From Lentibacillus siamensis (GTDB lineage Bacteria > Bacillota > Bacilli > Bacillales > Amphibacillaceae): DNA of 64,000 nt. Location of the stretch: positions 186,001 through 250,000 of the forward strand of contig NZ_BAAADS010000006.1 of the NCBI RefSeq assembly GCF_039522605.1, read 5' to 3'. The notes under the pieces were generated by a model. The model saw only the letters and a program-made list of their open reading frames with translations. It ran no database searches and had not been told where the DNA came from. Positions 8,885 to 17,368 of this stretch are shown piece by piece (the first letter of the stretch is position 1; every line of letters begins with the position of its first letter). The position numbers were made by a program, and so were the translations under genes.

Positions 8885-9247
8885 GTGCCAAATATTTATG
8901 ATAGTGCGTACGATTTGGAAAAAGCAATCCGTAACAGTGAGGAATTTAAAAACTTAAAAGATGCTTATGATGCTGTAATGGCTGATGAGTCTGCCAAACA
9001 GATGTTTGATAATTTCCGGAATACTCAAATGGAACTGCAGGAAAAACAAATGCAGGGACAGGAGATTAGTGAAGAAGAAGTTGAGAAAGCACGTCAGGTT
9101 GTTGAACTGGTTCAGCAGCATGAAGATATTTCCAAATTGATGGAAGAAGAACAGCGGCTTAATGTCGTTATTAATGATGTCAGCCGGATCATCACAAAAC
9201 CACTGGAAGAATTGTACGGAAATCCGGAAGAGCAATCAAATGAATAA
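8885..9247 (+). CDS. yheA: YheA family protein (UPF0342)
   Basis: This 120-residue, highly charged helical protein begins MPNIYDSAYDLEKAIRNSEE and matches the YlbF/YmcA/YheA superfamily of small helical proteins. YlbF and YmcA act with YaaT in RNase Y maturation; the role of YheA itself is not established. The start is GTG, seven bases after AAGGAGG. In B. subtilis yheA lies near yhaR, as here. A terminator follows. Confidence 0.85.
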   Translation: MPNIYDSAYDLEKAIRNSEEFKNLKDAYDAVMADESAKQMFDNFRNTQMELQEKQMQGQEISEEEVEKARQVVELVQQHEDISKLMEEEQRLNVVINDVSRIITKPLEELYGNPEEQSNE

Positions 9248-9257
9248 TGAATTACTG

Positions 9258-9288
9258 GCTCGTACCATTTAATGTTACGGGCTTTTTT
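9258..9288 (+). terminator. yheA terminator
   Basis: GCTCGTA pairs with TACGGGC (one G-T pair), followed by six T. Confidence 0.7.
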
Positions 9289-9316
9289 AGTATTGAATGC
9301 TTGAGGGGGATGCGAA

Positions 9317-10087
9317 ATGAGTATGGTCTTATATGAAAGCAGGAATAAAATTTCCTATGTTCGATTAAATCGTGCGGAGCGGTATAATGCGTTGAACAAA
9401 GAGATGCTTAAGGAACTTCTGACAGTTTTGGAGCGGGTGGAAAATAATGATGACCGGGTTGTTATTATCAGCGGCGAGGGAAATGCGTTCTGTGCAGGAG
9501 GCGACATTGACATGATGACCGATTTTGCTGAGAAGGAATTTTATGAAGAAGTGATGAAGACGATTGAGGCAGTTGTGGTAAAATTGTATATGATGCCTAA
9601 AATCGTTATCTCGGCAATTCAGGGATCAGCTGTTGGTTTGGGGTTAAGTATCGCCTTAACTGCCGATTACGTTGTTGCACAAAAGGAAGGAAAAGCAGGA
9701 ATGTTATTTGCCGGAGTTGGACTTGCCCCTGATGGCGGCGGCCATTTTTGGCTTAAGGAGCGAATGGGAATTCATCAAGCCAAACAGTTTACTTGGGGAA
9801 TGCGCCAGATAAGTGGAGCAGAAGCGAAAAGCATGGGGCTTTTTGATATTATTACGAAAGAAAGTGCAGTTGATTACGCAGAAGCGATGTCGGAGCAGAT
9901 GATGGGTCAGCCGCATATTGCAATGCTGAAAACCAAGATGATGTATCACAACCGAACCGTGGAAGAACTTCAATATTATTTGGAAGCTGAACGAAAGTCA
10001 CAATGGGAACTTCGCAACACGGAAGACCACCAGGAAGGCGTTACGGCTTTTCTGGAGAAACGGAAACCTGCATTTAAAGGGAAATAA
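9317..10087 (+). CDS. yhaR: enoyl-CoA hydratase/isomerase family protein
   Basis: This 256-residue crotonase-fold protein has the oxyanion-hole segments GNAFCAGGDID (about 55-65) and SAVGLGLSIALTADYVVA (about 102-119). Family members hydrate or isomerise acyl-CoA thioesters. The acidic residue usual for hydratases in the second helix region is not obvious (GVGLAPDGGG), so the exact reaction is unclear. B. subtilis YhaR has nearly the same length and lies in the same neighbourhood. AGGGGGA precedes the ATG. It is convergent with the yhzD-like gene across a shared hairpin terminator. Confidence 0.85.
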   Translation: MSMVLYESRNKISYVRLNRAERYNALNKEMLKELLTVLERVENNDDRVVIISGEGNAFCAGGDIDMMTDFAEKEFYEEVMKTIEAVVVKLYMMPKIVISAIQGSAVGLGLSIALTADYVVAQKEGKAGMLFAGVGLAPDGGGHFWLKERMGIHQAKQFTWGMRQISGAEAKSMGLFDIITKESAVDYAEAMSEQMMGQPHIAMLKTKMMYHNRTVEELQYYLEAERKSQWELRNTEDHQEGVTAFLEKRKPAFKGK

Positions 10088-10094
10088 AACAAAA

Positions 10095-10127
10095 GTGGCA
10101 GATCTCCTACATCATAAGACCTGCCAC
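10095..10127. terminator. bidirectional terminator
   Basis: GTGGCAGATCT pairs with AGACCTGCCAC (one mismatch) between the convergent yhaR and yhzD-like genes. Confidence 0.7.
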
Positions 10128-10142
10128 AACTAATCCGCGAAT

Positions 10143-10328
10143 TTATCTGTGGAACAGCACCAGTTTCGCTTCCGGTGAAACACAGCGGTGTGTGTGTTCA
10201 CTGTACCCTTCCTCTTCAAGCCGTGCTGTACCAACTTTCTTAGCTTCCTCATTATTAGCAGCTTCAAACGATTCATCCAGCAGTTTTTCACCGGACTTAT
10301 CAAATACCGTTAAATTATATGTCTTCAT
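10143..10328 (-). CDS. yhzD: YhzD-like small protein
   Basis: This 61-residue protein starts MKTYNLTVFDKSGEKLLDES and ends with RCVSPEAKLVLFHR. It has no membrane segment. Length and the pattern of an N-terminal beta hairpin followed by an acidic helix suggest the YhzD-like family of Bacilli, whose function is unknown. GGGGGAGG stands eight bases before the ATG at 10328; the open frame extends further upstream without another ribosome binding site. My family assignment is from memory and is moderate only. Confidence 0.6.
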   Translation of the reverse strand: MKTYNLTVFDKSGEKLLDESFEAANNEEAKKVGTARLEEEGYSEHTHRCVSPEAKLVLFHR

Positions 10329-10477
10329 AATCTGGTTCCTCCCCCGAAGAATCAATCTATATTAAATGTATCACAAAAAGATTGTATTGATAAGATTTTC
10401 AGGAGTAATCGAACGTGCATTCTGGTTTGTTTTTTGATAATATAAAGTTATAGGCTCGGAAAAAGGAGACATATCAG

Positions 10478-11713
10478 ATGACGAAACAGATTTCGTTTAT
10501 TCATACTGCTGATTTGCATTTGGATAGTCCATTCACTGGACTTTCCTATATACCGGAACATATTTTTCAAAAAGTCAGGGACAGTACATTTTCTGCGTTA
10601 AACCGGCTGGTGCAAACAGCTATCAGTAAGGAGGTTGACTTTGTACTGATTACAGGTGATTTGTTTGATAATGAGAAGCAAAACCTGAAAGCACAAATCA
10701 GATTAAGACGCGCTTTTGAAGAGTTGCGGCGGCATCGAATTAATGTTTACCTGTCTTATGGCAATCATGATTTTGTTAAAGGAAACGTTCACCCGGTCGA
10801 GTTTCCGGACAATGTATTTGTATTCCAGGACGAAAATGTCACCAGCTTTACGTTTGAAAAAAATGGTCAGCAATTGGCTTCCATTTATGGATTCAGTTAT
10901 GTTAACCGTGCTGTTACTGCGAACAAGACTTCTGAGTATCAGCTGTCGGGGAAGCATATCCCCTTTCACATCGCAATGCTACATGGAAGTTTATCCAGTA
11001 ATACGGAACATGATGTCTATGCGCCCTTTCAACTAAGCGATTTGTCGGAAAAAGAATATGATTACTGGGCGCTCGGGCATATACATAAACGTGAGATTCT
11101 AAAAGAAAGCCCGGCAGTTGTATACCCGGGAAATATTCAGGGAAGAAACCGGAAAGAGTCCGGTGAAAAGGGCTGTTATCATGTTGAATTAACGGCCTCC
11201 GGTACAGCATTGACATTCATTCCGCTCCAGTCCATTCAGTTTAATGAGCTAGATGTAGATGCTGCTAATTGTCCGGATCTTCACCAGCTTGAAAAGAAAA
11301 TCCAGCAAGGAATAAGTTCAATCACCAGTGACATACCACAGCTGCTGTATCTAAATTTGAAAAACGGTTTTAAAGAAATTAGTCAATGGGGTCATGATGG
11401 TTTTATACAGGATATGCTTGAAATGATCAATGAAACTTTTGCTCACCAGGCAAACTGGAAATTAATATACCGTTATAAACTGGAGCAGATTGATTCGACA
11501 GATAATGCTCGATTGGCTGAAGGACACCATTTTGTCGGGGAATTAATTCGCCATATTGACCATTCTGATATACAGAGCCATTTGTCAGATCTTTACCGGA
11601 ACAGACTGGCACGAAAGTATATGCCTCCTTTGACCGAAGATGATGAGAGTGATATTAAACAGCGGGCAAAACAGCTGTTGATCGATGAGCTTTTGCGTTA
11701 TGGAGGTGAATAA
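10478..11713 (+). CDS. yhaO: DNA repair exonuclease YhaO (SbcD/Mre11-like)
   Basis: This 411-residue metallophosphoesterase has the catalytic motifs of Mre11/SbcD nucleases: HTADLHLD (9-16), GDLFDN (60-65), GNHD (95-98) and GHIH (about 200). It would cut DNA ends or hairpins together with the ATPase YhaN encoded next. The two genes are separated by a single base, so translational coupling is likely. AAAGGAGAC precedes the ATG. Gene order yhaO-yhaN-yhaM is that of B. subtilis, interrupted here by a GbsR-type gene. Confidence 0.92.
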   Translation: MTKQISFIHTADLHLDSPFTGLSYIPEHIFQKVRDSTFSALNRLVQTAISKEVDFVLITGDLFDNEKQNLKAQIRLRRAFEELRRHRINVYLSYGNHDFVKGNVHPVEFPDNVFVFQDENVTSFTFEKNGQQLASIYGFSYVNRAVTANKTSEYQLSGKHIPFHIAMLHGSLSSNTEHDVYAPFQLSDLSEKEYDYWALGHIHKREILKESPAVVYPGNIQGRNRKESGEKGCYHVELTASGTALTFIPLQSIQFNELDVDAANCPDLHQLEKKIQQGISSITSDIPQLLYLNLKNGFKEISQWGHDGFIQDMLEMINETFAHQANWKLIYRYKLEQIDSTDNARLAEGHHFVGELIRHIDHSDIQSHLSDLYRNRLARKYMPPLTEDDESDIKQRAKQLLIDELLRYGGE

Positions 11714-11714
11714 G

Positions 11715-14681
11715 ATGGAAATCAGGCATGCTCATATATTTGGTTTCGGCAAATGGATTGATACCGGTTTTGATTTTTCGGGCGGGTCATACTTATGTGT
11801 TTATGGTGAAAATGAATCAGGAAAGACGACAATCCAGCAATTTTTGATGTTTATGCTGTTTGGTTTCCCGCCAAAAAAACGTGCTTCGTTCCGTCCCAGG
11901 AAAAGCGGGAAAATGGGAGGGAGACTGACGCTGTTTGATCGGGATGCAGGGGAGTTCACGGTTGAAAGACTTGATGGAGTTCGAAATGGTGCTGCAGTTT
12001 GTCATACGTCTAATGGACAAACATTTGATGAGAATTGGCTGCAGGGTCAACTGCACGGGATGACATATGCTGCATATCAATCCATTTTCACCTTTTCAGC
12101 GCTGGATTTAGCTGCATTACAGGACATGAAGGAAGAAGATCTCGGCGAGGTATTGCTAAGTGTTGGTTTGACTGCTTCCGCCAACATTCATACAATCGAA
12201 AAAAACTTGGACAATAAAATTGGGGAGCTGTTTAAACCAAGCGGAAGAAAACCTGTTATTAACAGGCAATTACAATCGCTTGATGAACTACATTCGTCGC
12301 TTCAAAAAGATGTAAACACGGAGGAGATATATCGCAGAAAACAAGCAGCCATTGATCAGTTGTCCAGTGATCTCGAAAATCTGCAGGAACAGGTACAACA
12401 GGAAAAAGTGAAGCTGCATCGGGTGGAGCGGCAACAGCAAGCGTTACCGGTGGTTCAGGAATATCTCGAGGAGAAAAATCTGTTATCAACTTATCCTGAG
12501 TTCATCCCGTTTCCGGAAAACGGTGAAACGAGAATTTCAGAGCTTAATAACGAATTACTCCCGTTGAAAAGTGAACTGTCGGTATTGCGGAATAATGCGG
12601 AAACGTATACGACGGAGATAACTTCCATCCGTTCAAATTTATTGGATAAAAAGATATTTGAGGATGCCGGGAGATTGATGAAACAGAAACCGGTATTTTT
12701 TAAAAAAAAGCAAACATTAATATCACTTTCTGAGTCCATCAGTAAGCAGGAAATGCAGTTGGACACTGAACTGGCACAACTGGAAATAGGAATCAGCCGA
12801 TCAGATTTGATGGGCTTAACATTACCATTTCATCTTGAAAAAGCATGGAGTCAGATAAAAGAAGACATGGAGGCAGTCGATTCTGATAAGGAAGAGGTGG
12901 AAAGAACGGATCGGCAGCTTACGTCCAACAAAGATTATTTACAGGAGCAGAAAGAAACGTTCACGAACAATCTATTACCGGAGCATACGCGAAATGAGTT
13001 GGAAAATAGGATCGACCGGTATAACGAGCAGTACTATATGGAAAAAATGAAACAGGACACTGCCCGGCAGCAAACGGGCTTGGAAAGACTGCGTGAAAAT
13101 CAGCAAAAGCGGACCCGATTGTTATTATCCGGAAGTATCGCAGCTTCAGTTTTACTGGTCATTATTGCTATTATCAACGGTGAATCCACGCTCTATTTGG
13201 TAAGCGCAATCCTTATATTGGCAGGTTTTTTGCAATGGAGGATTGGAAAAAAATCGGATGCCGAGACGGAAACATTTCTGGATGACGACAGGTTTTCACT
13301 TTCGCAGATTACTGAGCATGAGATGGACGAGGCGAACCATTTGCTTTCTGTGCACGAACAGAAGAAACATGAATTAGCCTCAATTCAGGGCAGACTTCGT
13401 ACCGTGGATATAGAGCTATTGCAATTGGAGGAAAAGAAACGAGGACTTGAGCAGCGGGAAAACCGACTGCTGGAGCAGGTTTCGCTGCAGCGGGCTGATT
13501 TCCCGTTTTTAAAGGGGATTCAGGTCCGCTATTGGCCGGATTTGTTTCAGAAATTAAAAGTGATATTGAGTATGCATCGTGAACTGAATTATTCGGAACA
13601 GCAACGTAACGAACTAACTGAATCGAGGCAAAAACTGGTTGAGCAGTTAAACGGGTTTTACCATACAATGAATTGGGAACCGGCAAATAAATCAATTGAA
13701 ACTAAATTTGAGGAAATTGAACAACTCCTTGATAACTATAATAATGAACTGGACGTAATGGACCAGTATGAGAAGTGGCTGAAAGAGAACAAAAAGCATC
13801 AGGAAGATACTTTGCGAAAAATGAGCGTCTATCAATCCGAAAAGCACGAATTATTGGCGTCTGCCAATGCTGCAGATGAAGAGGAGTTTTTAAGAGCAGC
13901 AAAACAGTTGGCTGAGAAGCAGGGTCATGAAATAAATATCAGGAAGCAGTTCAGCCAATTGAATGCACTTCTTCATCCTGATGAACTGGAGCCTCTATTA
14001 GCGAATGAACCAATGTATTACAGGGACCTTGAGAAACAAATGGAACAGACTTCGGAACGTATTGCCGGTTTGGATGAGGTTATGAATAATAAACGACAGC
14101 AGTACGCGGATATCAATGCCGAACTGACAGGTATGGAGTCATCCGAATCGCAATCTGATACACAGCACCGATTAGCATTTGAAACGGAACATCTTAAAAA
14201 ACTAGCACATGAATGGTCTGTCTACAAAGCTGCCAAGGAAATGCTTGCTGAATCCAAGCGGGAATACCGTGAAAAATATTTGGATAGTGTGCTGGAAAAA
14301 ACGGAAAATTACTTTTCACGAATTACAGGCAATCATTACCATGCTGTATATCCGCCAAAAGGCACTGCGCCTTTTCGGGTCGAAACTATGGATGGAATCC
14401 GTTATACAGCAGGGGAACTTTCAAAGGGAACGATTGATCAGCTTTATGTGTCACTTCGGCTGGCAATTGGTGAGGTGATGAGTGATAAGCACAGCTTACC
14501 ATTTATAGTCGATGATGGATTTGTGCATTTTGATTCCATTCGTATACAACAGATTGCTGAAATATTAGCTGAGATTTCAACCTCGCATCAAATTATTCTC
14601 TTCACATGCAAATGGGATGTTCCAAAAGCAGCTGAAGCTATACATGTTATCGAATTGGATAATTCTGTTCGCATAAGTTAG
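11715..14681 (+). CDS. yhaN: SbcC/Rad50-like ATPase YhaN
   Basis: This 988-residue protein starts with Walker A GENESGKTT (31-39) and ends with an ABC signature region (ELSKGTIDQLYVSLRLAIG) and Walker B (LPFIVDDGFVHFD), separated by long coiled-coil segments. Unusually for SbcC, two adjacent hydrophobic segments lie in the middle (about residues 465-505: SIAASVLLVIIAIINGESTL and the following stretch), so the protein may be membrane-anchored within its coiled coil. The start ATG follows GGAGGTGAATAAG, which is the 3' end of yhaO. The SbcC-like role in DNA end processing is inferred from family and from pairing with YhaO. Confidence 0.9.
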   Translation: MEIRHAHIFGFGKWIDTGFDFSGGSYLCVYGENESGKTTIQQFLMFMLFGFPPKKRASFRPRKSGKMGGRLTLFDRDAGEFTVERLDGVRNGAAVCHTSNGQTFDENWLQGQLHGMTYAAYQSIFTFSALDLAALQDMKEEDLGEVLLSVGLTASANIHTIEKNLDNKIGELFKPSGRKPVINRQLQSLDELHSSLQKDVNTEEIYRRKQAAIDQLSSDLENLQEQVQQEKVKLHRVERQQQALPVVQEYLEEKNLLSTYPEFIPFPENGETRISELNNELLPLKSELSVLRNNAETYTTEITSIRSNLLDKKIFEDAGRLMKQKPVFFKKKQTLISLSESISKQEMQLDTELAQLEIGISRSDLMGLTLPFHLEKAWSQIKEDMEAVDSDKEEVERTDRQLTSNKDYLQEQKETFTNNLLPEHTRNELENRIDRYNEQYYMEKMKQDTARQQTGLERLRENQQKRTRLLLSGSIAASVLLVIIAIINGESTLYLVSAILILAGFLQWRIGKKSDAETETFLDDDRFSLSQITEHEMDEANHLLSVHEQKKHELASIQGRLRTVDIELLQLEEKKRGLEQRENRLLEQVSLQRADFPFLKGIQVRYWPDLFQKLKVILSMHRELNYSEQQRNELTESRQKLVEQLNGFYHTMNWEPANKSIETKFEEIEQLLDNYNNELDVMDQYEKWLKENKKHQEDTLRKMSVYQSEKHELLASANAADEEEFLRAAKQLAEKQGHEINIRKQFSQLNALLHPDELEPLLANEPMYYRDLEKQMEQTSERIAGLDEVMNNKRQQYADINAELTGMESSESQSDTQHRLAFETEHLKKLAHEWSVYKAAKEMLAESKREYREKYLDSVLEKTENYFSRITGNHYHAVYPPKGTAPFRVETMDGIRYTAGELSKGTIDQLYVSLRLAIGEVMSDKHSLPFIVDDGFVHFDSIRIQQIAEILAEISTSHQIILFTCKWDVPKAAEAIHVIELDNSVRIS

Positions 14682-14704
14682 CCATTAATGATAAACTGAT
14701 TTCA

Positions 14705-14767
14705 GATAACGTGAAACTTCATTCAGTGGAGTGTTTTTCTCCACTGAATGTTAGTAGAACGAATCGG
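14705..14767. repeat. 63-bp direct repeat, left copy, with internal hairpin
   Basis: This 63-bp sequence occurs again, base for base, at 14851-14913. It contains the hairpin CATTCAGTGGAG / CTCCACTGAATG and ends with GTTAGTAGAACGAATCGG. It lies 23 bases after the yhaN stop. Confidence 0.95.
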
Positions 14768-14773
14768 GCTTGA

Positions 14774-14842
14774 ACAGGCAGTTTACCTGATGGATATAAA
14801 AGTTCAGATAATCCATTAAAAACCCAGGTATTATCTGCCTGT
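14774..14842. repeat. nested inverted repeat between the 63-bp repeats
   Basis: Three pairs of arms are nested: ACAGGCAG (14774-14781) with CTGCCTGT (14835-14842), ACCT with AGGT, and ATGGAT (14790-14795) with ATCCAT (14811-14816). The left arm also overlaps GCAGTTT, which can pair instead with AAACTGC at 14844-14850. Confidence 0.8.
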
Positions 14843-14850
14843 CAAACTGC

Positions 14851-14913
14851 GATAACGTGAAACTTCATTCAGTGGAGTGTTTTTCTCCACTGAATGTTAG
14901 TAGAACGAATCGG
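14851..14913. repeat. 63-bp direct repeat, right copy
   Basis: It is identical to 14705-14767, including the CATTCAGTGGAG / CTCCACTGAATG hairpin. It lies about 135 bases before the GbsR-type gene start. Confidence 0.95.
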
Positions 14914-15047
14914 AAATATACTGGCAGCCGTAATTCCATCTAAACCTATTTCACCCTCATAATCTTGAAACAGGAGGATTACTGTCGGTTAACGGGCGAT
15001 AAATCGCATTGAACAAAGGAAGAAAATTGCACGCGGAGGGACTTCCA

Positions 15048-15599
15048 TTGCCTAAAAAAGAAGTACGGAATGACATTCGAAAATACGAGGAAACCATTGA
15101 AAAGTTCATTCAAGTAATAGCGAAAAACATGACCTTATATGGTATTACCCCTTCTGTGGGACGATTATACGGCGTGTTGTATTTTTCCGAGGATCCAATG
15201 ACATTGGATGATATGCGGGATGCTCTGGAAATGAGCAAAACAAGCATGTCTACCGGTGTTCGTGCTTTATCAGATATGAAAATGGTTGAATCGACGTTCA
15301 AAAGGGGAATCCGGAAAGATTTATACGAGTCGGAGGAAGATTGGTACAAATCTTTCACTTCACTTTTTGGAAATCGGTGGCGCCAGCATACTGAAAAAAA
15401 TATTGAGGAAGCCGATGAAGCTGTAGAGGAACTGCAGCAAATAATGCAGCGAACCGAAGATGAAGCGCTGCGTGAAAAGATAGAACATGATATTGAAAGG
15501 CTGCGCTATGCCCGAAATTATTATGAATGGCTGATGAAATTCATACAAGTTATCGAGTCAGGTGAAATATTTAACTATATTCCAAAAAACATTGAATAA
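15048..15599 (+). CDS. GbsR/OpuAR-type transcriptional regulator, copy 1
   Basis: This 183-residue winged-helix protein of the MarR-like GbsR family has the recognition-helix region MSKTSMSTGVRALSDMKMVE, then the wing FKRGIRKDLYE. GbsR proteins sense choline or glycine betaine and repress betaine synthesis or uptake genes. The start I prefer is TTG at 15048, seven bases after GGAGGG; a TTG at 15009 in the same frame has no ribosome binding site. A paralog lies at 22540-23010 beside opuA, so this copy may control another osmoprotectant locus. It interrupts the yhaN-yhaM order of B. subtilis. Confidence 0.85.
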   Translation: MPKKEVRNDIRKYEETIEKFIQVIAKNMTLYGITPSVGRLYGVLYFSEDPMTLDDMRDALEMSKTSMSTGVRALSDMKMVESTFKRGIRKDLYESEEDWYKSFTSLFGNRWRQHTEKNIEEADEAVEELQQIMQRTEDEALREKIEHDIERLRYARNYYEWLMKFIQVIESGEIFNYIPKNIE

Positions 15600-15684
15600 T
15601 AAACATCGAAAGTGATTGACAGAAAGATAAATGACAGCGTGCATCTTTTGTCAATCCTTTTTCGTACCCTGGGGAGGATTTACA

Positions 15685-16632
15685 TTGAAAAAAGGGATAG
15701 GTCATTACAATATTGGGGATAAATTTGACAACTTTATACTAATCAAAGAGGCTGCAAGAGGTGTTGCAAGTAACGGTAAACCCTTTTTAACCTTAATTCT
15801 GCGTGATGTGACAGGTGAGATTGATGCCAAACTTTGGGATGTATCCAAAGAAGACGAAGAAGTGTTTGTCGGAGAACAGATTGTCCGGATTGCAGGTGAA
15901 ATTAATCAGTTTCGCGGAAAAGCTCAATTAAAAATATTATCCATCCGTCCTGCTCAGCCGACTGATGGAGTGAAAGTCGCGGACTTTGTGGAGAAAGCAC
16001 CGGTGGATAAGGAAGAATTACTTGCGAACCTGACGGAAATAATCTTTGAGATGCAGAATCCGGCAATACAAAGAATTGTGCGCGCTTTTATTAAAAAATA
16101 CCAGGAGCCATTGCTGACATATCCCGCTGCTACGAAAAATCATCATAATTATGTTTCCGGTCTCGCCCATCATATCGTAAGCATGCTCAGCGTAGCGAAA
16201 GAACTGCATAAGCTTTACCCTGAATTGAATAAGGATTTATTGTACGCTGGCATTATTTTACACGATCTCGGGAAGATGAAAGAATTATCCGGTGTTGTTA
16301 CGACTTCTTATACCATTGAAGGGAAACTGCTTGGACACATCCCGATGATGGTAGAGGAAATCGGTCAAATGGCCAAAGAATTACAGATTGATAGTGAGGA
16401 AGTTATGATATTGCAGCATCTGGTTCTGAGCCATCACGGAAAAGCGGAGTGGGGCAGCCCCAAACCGCCGCTGGTTCGTGAGGCGGAGCTTCTCCATTTA
16501 ATTGACTTGATTGATGCCAAGATGAACATGCTTAACCGGTCTCTCGACAAAGTTAAACCCGGCGAATTCACCGAGCGGATTTTCGCCATGGATAATCGGT
16601 CTTTTTATAAACCAACGTTTGAACAAAACTAA
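15685..16632 (+). CDS. yhaM: 3'-5' exoribonuclease YhaM
   Basis: This 315-residue protein has an N-terminal OB-fold of about 95 residues and an HD phosphohydrolase domain with HH at about 160, HD at 193-194 (ILHDLGKMKE) and LSHHGKAEWG downstream. YhaM degrades RNA, and in vitro DNA, from the 3' end. The start is TTG, preceded by GGGGAGGATTTACA, which gives a protein nearly the length of B. subtilis YhaM (314). The open frame extends upstream to 15631 without a ribosome binding site. It is probably transcribed with or just after the GbsR-type gene. Confidence 0.93.
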   Translation: MKKGIGHYNIGDKFDNFILIKEAARGVASNGKPFLTLILRDVTGEIDAKLWDVSKEDEEVFVGEQIVRIAGEINQFRGKAQLKILSIRPAQPTDGVKVADFVEKAPVDKEELLANLTEIIFEMQNPAIQRIVRAFIKKYQEPLLTYPAATKNHHNYVSGLAHHIVSMLSVAKELHKLYPELNKDLLYAGIILHDLGKMKELSGVVTTSYTIEGKLLGHIPMMVEEIGQMAKELQIDSEEVMILQHLVLSHHGKAEWGSPKPPLVREAELLHLIDLIDAKMNMLNRSLDKVKPGEFTERIFAMDNRSFYKPTFEQN

Positions 16633-16740
16633 AATATAGTAAGTATGTTAGTGTCTTTTTAGGACAGGTTAGTATAATTTAAACAGCCAGCGTCCGACAG
16701 ATGCAATAGTCATCATAGTAACATATTTGAAATGATAGTT

Positions 16741-16778
16741 GATTCACCACGTATACTGGGCCAAGCCTAAGTTTTCTA
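16741..16778. repeat. possible remnant of the dispersed hairpin repeat
   Basis: GATTCACCACGTATACTGGG followed by CCAAGCCTAAGTTTTCT resembles the 3' half of the dispersed repeat. The match is weak outside the CAAGTTTTCT-like end. Confidence 0.25.
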
Positions 16779-16815
16779 TTTACAAAAAATACCTTTTAAA
16801 CGGCGCTAACGATAC

Positions 16816-17034
16816 TTATTGGTGTCCTGGTTGTATTATATCATCTAGATCATCTTTATCATTGTTGTCCTGGTTATTGTTATCTTGACCGTTTTGGTCT
16901 TGTTGCTCGGAAGGCTCTTCAGTCGGGTCTGGTTCCTGTTCATCATTTAAATTGGGAGCTCCACACCCAAACAATAACCCGGAGGAAAGTATTACAGTAA
17001 AAGCGCCTACTGTTAATTTCTTTAATTTCACCAT
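16816..17034 (-). CDS. small acidic lipoprotein
   Basis: This 72-residue protein has a lipoprotein signal peptide: MVKLKKLTVGAFTVI, a hydrophobic core, then LLFGC with the lipid-attached Cys at about residue 26. The mature part is low-complexity and rich in Asp, Glu, Asn and Gln (GQDNNNQDNNDKDDLDDI). It would be anchored on the outer face of the membrane. GAGGTG precedes the ATG at 17034. The function is unknown. It stands at the edge of an insertion between yhaM and yhaL relative to B. subtilis. Confidence 0.7.
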   Translation of the reverse strand: MVKLKKLTVGAFTVILSSGLLFGCGAPNLNDEQEPDPTEEPSEQQDQNGQDNNNQDNNDKDDLDDIIQPGHQ

Positions 17035-17368
17035 ATTCACCTCACTATCATTATAATTCTTTTTATTATTTACAACTTCTTTTTGCCTATTCAAGGGTAA
17101 GTTTATGGTAATTAATAGTATGGAAAGCAACGTTACTTCAATTGACAAGAAACCCACTAATTCGTTATAAATATTGGCGCTTGCCCCTAATAATAAATCA
17201 AAATTTCTTGGGGGAGGAATAGCATATAATAATATGGGAAAAGATCAACTTTTAAATAATATAATCAAACGGGTGAAAAAATGACTATTGGAATTAAGGG
17301 CTAAAGCTCCTTCATGTAAAGGATAAATGGTATAATGAGAGTAAGGACTTTCCATTTTAATCAATAAA
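17035..17368. other. AT-rich intergenic stretch
   Basis: No convincing gene. A GGGGGAGG at about 17210 is followed by a 16-codon open frame (MGKDQLLNNIIKRVKK) at poor spacing, and GGTATAATGAG just before the MFS gene could be a -10 element without a clear -35. Confidence 0.4.

Noticed and set aside
15009..15047. TTG at 15009 as the start of the first GbsR-type gene
   Set aside because: There is no ribosome binding site at correct distance; GGAGGG before TTG 15048 is much better.
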